This document shows, in pieces, positions 23,826 to 31,213 of a DNA stretch of 31,732 bases. Below the pieces are notes generated by a model. That model was given only the letters and a program-made list of their open reading frames with translations. It made no database searches and was not told the origin of the DNA. Both the position numbers and the translations under genes were made by a program. The stretch comes from Thermoplasmata archaeon. GTDB lineage: Archaea; Thermoplasmatota; JAKEGO01. Numbering within the stretch: the first letter of the stretch is position 1; each line of letters starts with the position of its first letter. The stretch covers positions 1-31,732 of the forward strand of contig JAKEGO010000148.1 in assembly GCA_022615805.1 (NCBI GenBank). The letters run 5' to 3'.

Positions 23826-24824
23826 GTGCACCTGCGCGCATCGCTCGGCACCGCGATCCTCCTCGGCCTGGAAAGGGGGCGCATGGACGCTCCCCCGACG
23901 ACGCTATATCTCATGCTCGGGGGCGAGTGCAGGCTCGACTGCCAGTACTGCATGCAGGCCCGCGGCGCGCCACGCTCGGACCTCCTCTCCCGGGTCGTTT
24001 GGCCGCCCTTCCCGCTGGAGCGGGTCCTCGGGGCATTGGCCGCTTGCGAGGGGGTCGCGGAGAGGATATGCATCCAGATGCTGTCGTATCCGGGGATGAG
24101 GGACGACCTGATCGAACTTGTCCTCTCGCTGAGAGCCGCCTCGGGCCTACCGATCTCCGTTTCCGTCGCACCCATGCCGCGGGAGGGGCTCGAAGCCCTT
24201 CGGGAGGCCGGGGTCTCCCGCGTCGGGATCTCCATCGACGAAGCCTCCGACGTCCTGTTCGACGCCGTGAGGCCGGGTTTCGGGAGCCCCGGCGGACACT
24301 GGCGCGCGCTGGGGGATGCGATGGACGTCTTCGGGGCCGCGACGCTCCACCTCATCGTCGGCGTGGGGGAGACCGATGCCGAGGTCATCGGCGCGGCGGC
24401 GAGGGCGCTGGCCATGCGGTCCGAGGTCGCCCTGTTCGCCTTCACGCGGCTCGATGACCGGCTCCCGTTCCAGAGGCCGACCATGGCGCGTTACAGGTCC
24501 ATGCAGGTCGCGGTTCAGCTCCTCCGGGAGGGCGTCCGGTTCGGCTCCTTCACCTTCGACGTCTGCGGGACCCTGACGGGCATCCCGCAGACGCCGCGCG
24601 GAACATCGGCGATCATGACCGCGGGCTGTCCCGGATGCAACAGGCCCTGCTACAACGAGTCGCCCGGCGGCCCGCTATACAACGTGCCAAGGGAGCCGAC
24701 GGAAGCGGAGGTAAGCGCGGCTCGCGCGGACATCATGTCATATGGCGTGGCGATCGGCAGAGGACCAGTTGGCAAGGCGCAACAGGCCCGAGCAGGTCGA
24801 GATGATGGGAGGCATGGCGCATGA
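23826..24824 (+). CDS. Radical SAM protein, LipS1/LipS2-type lipoyl synthase component
   Basis: This 332-aa radical SAM enzyme has CxxxCxxC at C35, C39 and C42 (GGECRLDCQYCMQARG). A second cysteine group lies near the C-terminus: C268, C271 and C275 in CPGCNRPCYNE. The pattern, including RASLGTAILLGL, PTTLYLM and LLSRVVWPPFP, matches what I recall of the archaeal 'biotin synthase-related' family containing LipS1/LipS2. That pair together inserts the two sulfurs of lipoate. Placement next to lplA and lplB supports this. I cannot say which partner it is. GTG 23826 is chosen from the TATA spacing. GTG 23790, which overlaps the glycosyltransferase stop as GTGA, is the alternative and adds 12 residues. 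The stop overlaps the lplA start by 4 nt. Confidence 0.8.
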   Translation: MHLRASLGTAILLGLERGRMDAPPTTLYLMLGGECRLDCQYCMQARGAPRSDLLSRVVWPPFPLERVLGALAACEGVAERICIQMLSYPGMRDDLIELVLSLRAASGLPISVSVAPMPREGLEALREAGVSRVGISIDEASDVLFDAVRPGFGSPGGHWRALGDAMDVFGAATLHLIVGVGETDAEVIGAAARALAMRSEVALFAFTRLDDRLPFQRPTMARYRSMQVAVQLLREGVRFGSFTFDVCGTLTGIPQTPRGTSAIMTAGCPGCNRPCYNESPGGPLYNVPREPTEAEVSAARADIMSYGVAIGRGPVGKAQQARAGRDDGRHGA

Positions 24825-25585
24825 CCGGATGGCGGCTCATCCTCGACGGTAAAAGGCCCGCAGCGGAGAACATGGCGATGGACGAGACCGTGATGCGGCT
24901 CCGCCCCTCCACGGGGCTGAACACCCTGAGGCTCTACGGCTGGAACCCCTCCGCGATCTCGATAGGCTATTTCCAGTCGCTCGAGGCGGAGGTCGACACC
25001 GGGGAGTGCAGGGCTCGCGGAGTGGACGTTGTCCGACGGATCACGGGCGGGGGCGCGGTCTACCACGACACCGTCGGTGACCTGACGTACAGTATCGTCG
25101 TCCCCGTGGACGATCCGCTTGTGAATGGGCTGGATGTCCTCGGCTCGTACGGTGTCCTCCTCGACGGCCTCGTCAATGGGCTGTCCGCGCTCGGCATGGA
25201 AGCCGGTTTCCGCCCGGTGAACGACATCGTCGTGTCCGGGCGCAAGATATCAGGCAGCGCGCAGACGAGGCGCGGCGGCGTGATCCTCCAGCACGGGACC
25301 GTCATCCTCGACGTCGATCCCGACCTTATGTTCACCCTGCTCAGAGTGCCGGACGAGAAGGTCCGGGATAAAATGGTCGCCTCGGTGAAGGACCGCGTGA
25401 CCTCGGTGCGCCACCAGGTGGGCCATGTCCGGCGCGACGAGGTGGTGGCCGCTCTCGTCGAGGGCTTCGGAGGATCCCTCGGCGCCGAGCTCGAGCCCGC
25501 CGGCCTCACCCGGGAGGAGGCCGCCCTCGTCCCGCGTGTCCAACGCGAACGTTTCGCCGACCCTGAATGGACCGGGAGGCGATGA
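24821..25585 (+). CDS. lplA: Lipoate-protein ligase, catalytic subunit LplA
   Basis: This 254-aa protein adenylates lipoate (or octanoate) and transfers it to a lysine of lipoyl domains or GcvH. Seen are the N-terminal NMAMDE motif, the RRITGGGAVYHD motif at 72-83, and NDIVVSGRKISGSAQ with the catalytic lysine K142. It lacks the small C-terminal domain of the E. coli enzyme. That domain is encoded by the next gene, as in Thermoplasma acidophilum. The ATG overlaps the radical SAM stop (ATGA). Confidence 0.94.
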   Translation: MTGWRLILDGKRPAAENMAMDETVMRLRPSTGLNTLRLYGWNPSAISIGYFQSLEAEVDTGECRARGVDVVRRITGGGAVYHDTVGDLTYSIVVPVDDPLVNGLDVLGSYGVLLDGLVNGLSALGMEAGFRPVNDIVVSGRKISGSAQTRRGGVILQHGTVILDVDPDLMFTLLRVPDEKVRDKMVASVKDRVTSVRHQVGHVRRDEVVAALVEGFGGSLGAELEPAGLTREEAALVPRVQRERFADPEWTGRR

Positions 25586-25586
25586 C

Positions 25587-25889
25587 GTGCCCATGGCGCT
25601 CCTGAAGGTGACGGGGGGCAAGATGCTGCGCGCGTGGGCGGAGATCGCGGACGGTCGCCTGACGCGCGTGCGCGTAACTGGCGACTTCTTCCTTCACCCC
25701 GAGGAGACGATCGAGGCGGTGGAGAGCTCGCTCGAGGGGGTGAATGCCCGAATGGAGGACGTCCTTCGGGTCATCCTTGCCTCCCTCGGGGACGCGGACC
25801 TGATCGGGGCCTCGGCCAGGGACGTCGCCGAGGTGGTCCTCGCCGCCGCGGGCCTCCCCGGGAGCGGGACAGCGCGTGTAGCGGCCTGA
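25587..25889 (+). CDS. lplB: Lipoate-protein ligase accessory subunit LplB
   Basis: This 100-aa protein corresponds to the C-terminal domain of bacterial LplA, with KVTGGKMLRAWAEI, VRVTGDFFLHPEE and a following helix. In Thermoplasma, LplB is needed for lipoate adenylation by LplA. The start is GTG, one base after the lplA stop, with GGGAGG 7 nt upstream inside lplA. ATG 25593 is a weaker alternative. The frame is open further into lplA, but that part is a shadow. A T4 run at about 25907 may end the operon. Confidence 0.9.
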   Translation: MPMALLKVTGGKMLRAWAEIADGRLTRVRVTGDFFLHPEETIEAVESSLEGVNARMEDVLRVILASLGDADLIGASARDVAEVVLAAAGLPGSGTARVAA

Positions 25890-26008
25890 CCGATCGCACG
25901 GCGCTCTTTTCACCGTGGCTCTGTAGATCGGGCATCGGTCGCCGGAACGGGCCTTGCCATGGGCTCCAATGATGCATTTAGGGGTCGAATGTAACAATCT
26001 TATCAATC

Positions 26009-26019
26009 AGTATTTATAG
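26009..26019 (+). promoter_or_regulatory. TATA box of the 26043 gene
   Basis: The sequence agtatttatag is centred 28 nt before ATG 26043. The ATG at 26022 lies too close to it to be transcribed from it. Confidence 0.55.
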
Positions 26020-26042
26020 CCATGCGAACAGAGAAAAGCGGG

Positions 26043-26465
26043 ATGACGGCCACGTGCAGGGAGGTCACCTTCGACGTCCTTCTCAACGCACTCCGTCGCA
26101 CAATGGGGACCGAGATAAGCGAGGAAGCCCTGAAGAGGATAGCCGAGTACGTGCTGAACATTTTCGGTTACGGGTCGTACTATCCCGACTACCGCCTCAA
26201 CCAGGAGGAGCGCAACCTGTTCTACCTTCTGGAAGACCACGGCTTCGTGACGACCCACGAGGAGAAACTGGCCTTCCCGAGGGGCGGGACCGTGAGGATA
26301 GGTTTCTGGATACTCAAGAAGCGCTTCATCCTCGAGGTCGTGGGCCGCGAAGAGGACTGCCGTCCCGGGATCGCCGCGACATCTGAGCCCCCGGCCAGCG
26401 TGTACGACACGCTCGACCAGGACGCGTGGGCGCGCAACGGCGCGGCGGGCGGGTCGGTGCTCTGA
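26043..26465 (+). CDS. Uncharacterised small protein, paralogue of the gene at 29355
   Basis: This 140-aa protein has no recognised catalytic motif. It is mostly helical at first (LLNALRRTM, EEALKRIAEYVLNIFGYG). A central part resembles a winged helix: RNLFYLLEDHGFVTTHEE, then beta strands around a Trp (VRIGFWIL). The C-terminal 40 residues look disordered. It aligns with the 140-aa protein at 29355-29777 through FGYG, R-x-LFY-x-x-ED-x-G and TT-x-x-E. It may belong to the archaeal DUF6015 family; I am not sure of that name. A DNA-binding or regulatory role is only a guess from the fold pattern. The start at 26043 is set by the TATA box. Confidence 0.75.
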   Translation: MTATCREVTFDVLLNALRRTMGTEISEEALKRIAEYVLNIFGYGSYYPDYRLNQEERNLFYLLEDHGFVTTHEEKLAFPRGGTVRIGFWILKKRFILEVVGREEDCRPGIAATSEPPASVYDTLDQDAWARNGAAGGSVL

Positions 26466-26548
26466 ACCGATGGCGGTAAGGCCGGACCGGCCCTTCGACG
26501 GAAGGCCGCTATCGCGGTCGAAGCGCGGGGCCTCCCGGCGACACCGGA

Positions 26549-26560
26549 TAAGTTATAATC
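26549..26560 (+). promoter_or_regulatory. TATA box of the hydrolase-flavoprotein-radical SAM operon
   Basis: The sequence taagttataatc is centred 27 nt before ATG 26582. This predicts a leaderless first gene. Confidence 0.55.
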
Positions 26561-26581
26561 TTACCGTCCCATCGGGTCAGG

Positions 26582-27241
26582 ATGACCTCCCCAACCAGCC
26601 CGCACAAGGAGGCGTTCCTCACGCCCGGGAACATCTCCGCGAAGGCGCGCCATTACGTCGACCGGTTCCCCCCGCACGGCAGGATCGCGTTCGACCCCGG
26701 ACGGGCAGCGTTGCTGGTCATCGACATGCAGCGGTACTTCGTCGACGGGCGGGGGCATTCCTTCGTCCCCAGCGCGCCGGCCATCGTCCCAGGAATAGCC
26801 CGGCTGGCGGAGGCGTTCGAACGCGCGGGACGGCCGGTCGTCCGGACGAGGCACGTCAACACGCCGGGGGACGCCGGCCTGATGGGCGATTGGTGGGGCG
26901 AGGTCCTTTCCCCGGACGACCCGGGTTCCGTCATCGTCCCCGAGCTCACCGGGAGGGAGGAGCTTGTCAAGTGCCGGTACGACGCATTCCACGGGACCGG
27001 GCTCGAGGCGATGCTTCGCGCGCGAGGAGCCGCGCAGGTGGTCGTCACCGGCGTCCTGACCCACCTATGCTGCGAGACCACCGCCCGGGCAGCCTTCACA
27101 CGCGACCTGGCCGTCTTCTTCGCGGTCGATGGCACCGCGACCTACAACGAGGAGCTCCACATCGGCTCGCTCAGGGCACTTGCCCACGGGTTCGCCACGC
27201 CCGTCGTCGTCGACGACGTCATCGGGAGGATGAAGGCATGA
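26582..27241 (+). CDS. Isochorismatase-family cysteine hydrolase
   Basis: This 219-aa hydrolase of the isochorismatase/nicotinamidase fold has its catalytic triad visible: D48 in VIDMQRYF, K130 in ELVKCRYDAF and C163 in THLCCETTARAA. The cis-peptide region GVLTH before the cysteine also fits. Members cleave amides such as nicotinamide, ureido compounds or N-carbamoyl groups, or vinyl ethers. The nicotinamidase metal-site pattern (D-x-H) is not clear, so the substrate is open. It is the first gene of a three-gene operon in which each stop overlaps the next start by 4 nt. Confidence 0.93.
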   Translation: MTSPTSPHKEAFLTPGNISAKARHYVDRFPPHGRIAFDPGRAALLVIDMQRYFVDGRGHSFVPSAPAIVPGIARLAEAFERAGRPVVRTRHVNTPGDAGLMGDWWGEVLSPDDPGSVIVPELTGREELVKCRYDAFHGTGLEAMLRARGAAQVVVTGVLTHLCCETTARAAFTRDLAVFFAVDGTATYNEELHIGSLRALAHGFATPVVVDDVIGRMKA

Positions 27242-28179
27242 GACCGGCAGCAACCGCGGATGGGCTGGTGAGGTATGCCAGGACGAGAGACCTCGACGAG
27301 GAGATCGCGATCGTGGGCGCCGGACCCGCCGGCATCGCGGCCGCTGTCCAACTGACGCGGTCCGGGCGGGACCCGATCGTGTTCGAACGCGAGGGCCCAG
27401 GGGGCATGGTCCGCAACGCATGGCGGGTCGAGAACTACCCCGGCTTCCCGGACGGGATCCCTGGCGCGGAGCTCGCCCAACGGATGGTCGCCGGCCTCGA
27501 GAGGTGGGGCACGAGGGTGGTCGCGGAGGAGGTCACTGACCTCGACCTCACGCCCGATGGGGAGGGTTTCGTCCTCCGGACGCCCTCGCGCGAGAGGACA
27601 ACGCGGGCGGTGATCGTGGCGTCGGGGACGGACCCGCTTCCGTTCGCGATCCCGGGCCTCGAGACCGTCCCGCCCGAGCGGTTCCACAGGGAAGTGTACG
27701 GCCTGAGGGACGTCGAGGGCGCATCCATCGCGATCATCGGTGGCGGCGACGCGGCCTTCGACTACGCCCTGTCGCTCGGCGAGAGGAACCTCGCGTTCAT
27801 ACTCAACAGGTCGTTCCATGCGCGCGCTCTCAACCTGCTCGAGGACGCAGCGGCCTCCAGCGAGAGCGTGAGGAGGCTCGACAGCACCCGGGTCACCGCA
27901 CTCAGGTCGGACGGCAGCCGCATCTTCGTCCGGACCGAGGGGGCCTGCCCCATGGAGTTCGTGGTGGACCACGTCGTCGCGGCGGTCGGCAGGGAGCCCG
28001 CCATATCGTTCATCTCGGACGCGGTCCTCTCGGCCCGGGTCGACCTCGAGGCCAAAGGCCTTTTCTACATGGTTGGCGATGTCGCGCGGGGGTCCTTCCG
28101 CCAGGTCGCCATCGCGGTCGGCGACGGACTGGAGGCGGCGATGGCGGTCCATCGGGCCCTCCCCGGTGGGGCGAGATGA
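27238..28179 (+). CDS. Thioredoxin reductase-like FAD/NAD(P)H oxidoreductase without CxxC
   Basis: This 313-aa flavoprotein has the thioredoxin reductase layout: FAD motif GAGPAG at 27-32, VENYPGFPDGIPG at about 65-77, NAD(P)H motif GGGDAA at 168-173 and FAD motif GDVARG at 280-285. The redox CxxC of true thioredoxin reductases is missing; C237 is the only cysteine. It therefore probably passes electrons from NAD(P)H through FAD to another protein, as TrxR-like ferredoxin reductases do. The radical SAM protein next door is a tempting partner. The start ATG overlaps the hydrolase stop, and the stop overlaps the next ATG. The frame is open far upstream, through the hydrolase gene, but that part is a shadow. 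Confidence 0.9.
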   Translation: MRPAATADGLVRYARTRDLDEEIAIVGAGPAGIAAAVQLTRSGRDPIVFEREGPGGMVRNAWRVENYPGFPDGIPGAELAQRMVAGLERWGTRVVAEEVTDLDLTPDGEGFVLRTPSRERTTRAVIVASGTDPLPFAIPGLETVPPERFHREVYGLRDVEGASIAIIGGGDAAFDYALSLGERNLAFILNRSFHARALNLLEDAAASSESVRRLDSTRVTALRSDGSRIFVRTEGACPMEFVVDHVVAAVGREPAISFISDAVLSARVDLEAKGLFYMVGDVARGSFRQVAIAVGDGLEAAMAVHRALPGGAR

Positions 28180-29255
28180 AGGCGCACGACGGCGCGCGGG
28201 CGCAGGCCGCGGTTGGCATGCAGGAGATCGTAGCCGGGCGGCCATCGGCTTTCGGACGACGGCGGACCGATCTCTCACAGATCACGCGCCACCCAGGGCA
28301 CTCAGACGGCATCCTCCGGGTCGTCGGCCGGGCCGGTGACCCCGAGGTCGCGCTGGTCCACGTCGCCGAGATCGACGGGCGAAGGATCGAGTTCGTCGAG
28401 TCGCTCCAGACCGGCGTCCCCCGGGAGGAGAAGTGGGTGGTCCTCGTGAGCACCCTCTTCGGGTGCCCGGTCGGCTGCCCCATGTGCGACGCGGGCGGCA
28501 GCTACGGTGGCAGGCTGACCGCGCGGCAGATCCTCGCTCAGGTGGACTCTGTCGTTGACGCGAGGTACCCAGACCGATCGGTCCCGTCGCGCAAGTTCAA
28601 GGTCCAGTTCGCAAGGATGGGGGAGCCGGCGCTCAACCCGGCCGTCATCGATGCACTGAGGGAGCTGCCCTTCCGGTACGACGCCCCCGGATTGATGCCA
28701 TCGGTCTCGACCGTCGCTCCGTCGGGCGCGGGCCGTTTCTTCGACGACCTGATGGACGTGAAGGACGACCTGTACCGCGGTGGGCGCTTCCAGCTGCAGT
28801 TCTCCGTGCACACGACCGACGCCCTCTTCAGGGACAGGCTCGTCCCGGTCCCCAAGTGGGACCTCGCGCGGATGGGCGAGTACGGCGAGGAGTGGCGCCG
28901 CCCCGGCGACCGGAAGGTCACGCTCAACTTCGCCCTCGCCGACGGTGCCCCGGTCGACATCGGCGTCATGCTGCGGCACTTCGACCCTTCTACCTTCCTG
29001 GTCAAGGTCACGCCCCTCAATCCGACGTACAGCGCCGCCAGGTCGGGACTCAGGTCCTATGTCGACCCGGACCGGGCGGAGGGATATCCGGTCATTGAAG
29101 GGCTGCGGAACGCGGGTTACGACGTCCTGCTGTCGATAGGCGAGCGGGAGGAGGACCGCATCGGTTCGAATTGCGGGCAGTACGTCCAGGCACACATACG
29201 CGGGGAGCGGTCCCTGGAAGGTGTATACACCTACGAGGTCCAGAAGGGTGGCTGA
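28176..29255 (+). CDS. RlmN/Cfr-like radical SAM protein of unknown substrate
   Basis: This 359-aa radical SAM protein has CxxxCxxC at C97, C101 and C104 (GCPVGCPMC) and a GEP motif (RMGEPALNP), as in RlmN and Cfr. A C-terminal NCGQ has C333, which matches the cysteine that carries the methyl group in RlmN (E. coli C355). The second RlmN cysteine, seven residues before the cluster (E. coli C118), is Leu90 here. Without it the known RlmN/Cfr release step could not occur in the same way, so another reaction or substrate is likely. The N-terminal 40 residues do not look like the RlmN rRNA-binding domain. It is the last gene of the operon and overlaps the flavoprotein by 4 nt. Confidence 0.85.
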   Translation: MKAHDGARAQAAVGMQEIVAGRPSAFGRRRTDLSQITRHPGHSDGILRVVGRAGDPEVALVHVAEIDGRRIEFVESLQTGVPREEKWVVLVSTLFGCPVGCPMCDAGGSYGGRLTARQILAQVDSVVDARYPDRSVPSRKFKVQFARMGEPALNPAVIDALRELPFRYDAPGLMPSVSTVAPSGAGRFFDDLMDVKDDLYRGGRFQLQFSVHTTDALFRDRLVPVPKWDLARMGEYGEEWRRPGDRKVTLNFALADGAPVDIGVMLRHFDPSTFLVKVTPLNPTYSAARSGLRSYVDPDRAEGYPVIEGLRNAGYDVLLSIGEREEDRIGSNCGQYVQAHIRGERSLEGVYTYEVQKGG

Positions 29256-29354
29256 TGCACGGACGCTCGCGATGGCATGGCCCGGATGACCGTGCCCGTG
29301 CCACTGTGGGATCGTCCGCGGGAAGAATGCGTTCTTCGAGCTGTAGGGGGCGGT

Positions 29355-29777
29355 TCACTCCTCGTGCGCGGGGCCGTCGCCGTTCCGACGGGTGAACATC
29401 TCGGAATAGATGCGGTCGTCGCTGAAGAGCGCCTCGTAGACGTTCACATCGGGGGCTGCAGGCTCGATCGGGTGGTTTCGGATGAGCCCCTCGATCTTCT
29501 CGGCGTGGAACGTCCAGTAGTGGATGCGCCACTCGCGGCCGTCGTGGAGGGTGGTCTCCTCGCGGTCCGTGGTGAGGATGCCGGAGTCCTCCATCATGTA
29601 GAAGAGGTCGCGGTCCTCGGGCTCGAGGATGTTGTCGATTATCCGGTTTCCATAGCCGAAGAAGTTCATCATGTGTTCCGCGAGCTTCTTCGCCTCGTCG
29701 TATTCGAAGGGATGCTCGGGAATACTTTTCTGTATCGCGCGGGTGAGTGTGTCGATCGTAACGGCAGGCATCATCAT
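29355..29777 (-). CDS. Uncharacterised small protein, paralogue of the gene at 26043
   Basis: This 140-aa protein shares the order of motifs of the 26043 product: EAKKLAEHMMNFFGYG, RDLFYMMEDSGILTTDRE, then a Trp-containing strand pair (WRIHYWTF). No catalytic residues are recognised. It is convergent with the radical SAM operon. Three ATG codons in a row begin the gene, so the exact start may be 29777, 29774 or 29771. A TATA box (catatatatag) at 29815-29825 lies about 42 nt upstream, giving a short leader. Its function is unknown. Confidence 0.75.
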   Translation of the reverse strand: MMMPAVTIDTLTRAIQKSIPEHPFEYDEAKKLAEHMMNFFGYGNRIIDNILEPEDRDLFYMMEDSGILTTDREETTLHDGREWRIHYWTFHAEKIEGLIRNHPIEPAAPDVNVYEALFSDDRIYSEMFTRRNGDGPAHEE

Positions 29778-29813
29778 CGCCCCATATCTTCGCGATTTGA
29801 CTTCTGGACTAGG

Positions 29814-29826
29814 CCATATATATAGA
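29814..29826 (-). promoter_or_regulatory. TATA box of the 29355-29777 gene
   Basis: The minus strand reads atctatatatatggc here, about 42 nt before the ATG at 29777. Confidence 0.5.
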
Positions 29827-29996
29827 TTTCGGGGTGTTCGCTCCTATATAAGTAAAAAAAAGGATGAGAAACGTCGTATTATCTATTGAAAACACGAAAA
29901 CCTGCACGGTTGATACATTTAACGAGCAAGAGAACCGTTTGAACATGCCATCATCATAATAATGAGCGGGGGCAGGCATCGATGGGCAGCCGGCGT
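29827..29996. other. AT-rich intergenic segment
   Basis: The rest of the 219-base gap is unusually AT-rich for this window. It holds a plus-strand TATA-like cctatataag (29843-29852), an A8 run just after it, and an inverted repeat ACGGTT/AACCGT (29906-29911, 29933-29938). A 31-codon frame (29864-29959) is open but starts too close to the TATA box. No clear gene is supported. Confidence 0.4.
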
Positions 29997-31097
29997 TCAG
30001 GTCTTGTGGATGATTATGGTGATGACGTCCCTGTCCTCAAGGACGTGGTCCAGGCCCAGGGTCTGCCCCGGGAACTTGGCGCTCTTGCCCCAGACCAGGG
30101 CATATCTGAACTTCTTCTTGAAGTCGCGGTGAAGGTTGTCACAGATGTCCGCCACCGTCGAACCGGCTTTGATGACCAGGGGCACCTCCATGTCGGCCTG
30201 CTGCCCCTGGGGCTTCATGTAGATCCTGATGAAGTCCAGCGTATCGAAGATGTGGTCCTTGAGCTCCTCGGTGCCGATCTTCTCCTTCGCGGATATCCTG
30301 AAGACCTTCCAGCCCTTGAGCTTCCTCTCCATCGCCTTGAGCTGATGCTCCTTGACGAGGTCGATCTTGTTAAGGAGGACGATCCCCCGCGGGTAGACGC
30401 GATTTTCCGCCAGGAAATCGATGAGCTGGTCCTGCGTGATGTCCTCTCTTATGACGACGTCGGCGTTCACGTGGCCGTACGTGCGGATCATCGCGGCCGC
30501 GTCCTCCCCGTCGATGTGCGTCAGCTCGACTGTCGTCGCGATCTCGATCCCGCCGCGGTCCCGCATGGATATCGCGATGTCGGGGGGGCGCTCGTTCATC
30601 CTGATCCCCGAGTTCCTCAGCTCGCGCAGGAGGACCTCGATGTGGATGTTGAACACGTCGAGCAACAGGAGGATCAGGTCCGAGGAGCGCGCCGCCGCGA
30701 TGACCTCGCGCCCCATCCCGCGCCCCTTCGACGCACCCTCGATGAGCCCAGGAAGGTCGAGGATCTGGATCTTCGCACCCTTGTGCTCCATGATCCCTGG
30801 GACGACCGTCAGGGTTGTGAACTCGTAGTCTCCGACCTCGCTGTTCGCGTCCGTGAGGTCGTTGAGGAGCGTGCTCTTCCCCGCGCTGGGGAAGCCGACC
30901 AGGGCGACGGTGGCGTGGCCGGCCTTCTTGACAGAGAATCCGCGTGTCCCGGCGCCCCCGCCCTTCTTCTCGGCCTCGTGCCGGAGTTTCGCGAGCTTCG
31001 CCTTCAGCTTTCCGATGTGGTGCTGGGTGGCCTTGTTGTACTTCGTACCGTGGATCTCGGCTTCCAGCTCCCTTATCTGCTCCTCGATGTTCGGCAT
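29997..31097 (-). CDS. DRG-family (Obg-related) GTPase with TGS domain
   Basis: This 366-aa GTPase has an N-terminal coiled-coil helix pair (EEQIRELEAEI, KLKAKLAKLRHEA). The G domain has G1 GFPSAGKST at 68-76, G3 DLPG at 114-117 and G4 NKID at about 248. A DRG-type insert follows G3, and a C-terminal TGS domain spans about 290-366. Length and order match archaeal and eukaryotic DRG proteins, which bind ribosomes and help stalled translation. A TATA-like box (agtattaaac, about 31125-31135) lies about 32 nt upstream. It appears to be transcribed alone. Confidence 0.96.
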   Translation of the reverse strand: MPNIEEQIRELEAEIHGTKYNKATQHHIGKLKAKLAKLRHEAEKKGGGAGTRGFSVKKAGHATVALVGFPSAGKSTLLNDLTDANSEVGDYEFTTLTVVPGIMEHKGAKIQILDLPGLIEGASKGRGMGREVIAAARSSDLILLLLDVFNIHIEVLLRELRNSGIRMNERPPDIAISMRDRGGIEIATTVELTHIDGEDAAAMIRTYGHVNADVVIREDITQDQLIDFLAENRVYPRGIVLLNKIDLVKEHQLKAMERKLKGWKVFRISAKEKIGTEELKDHIFDTLDFIRIYMKPQGQQADMEVPLVIKAGSTVADICDNLHRDFKKKFRYALVWGKSAKFPGQTLGLDHVLEDRDVITIIIHKT

Positions 31098-31213
31098 GTG
31101 CGCAACGACATCGCAGGATGCCGTTTAATACTGTTGCCCCGCGCGCTGGCCCCGGGCCCCTTGCGAGGAAAGGCCATCGGGCGCGAGTTGGCCGTCGGGT
31201 CGCGGAGCGAAGG

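Noticed and set aside
26470..27237. 256-codon extension of the flavoprotein upstream
   Set aside because: It is the hydrolase gene in another frame, Arg-rich and without domain; ATG 27238 overlaps the hydrolase stop as in the next junction.
29860..29940. Box C/D small RNA
   Set aside because: A sequence like box C (ggatgaga) is imperfect and no CTGA box D is placed to pair with it.
29864..29959. 31-codon open frame in the AT-rich gap
   Set aside because: Its ATG lies only about 16 nt from the TATA-like box, so it would not be on that transcript, and no ribosome site or homology is seen.
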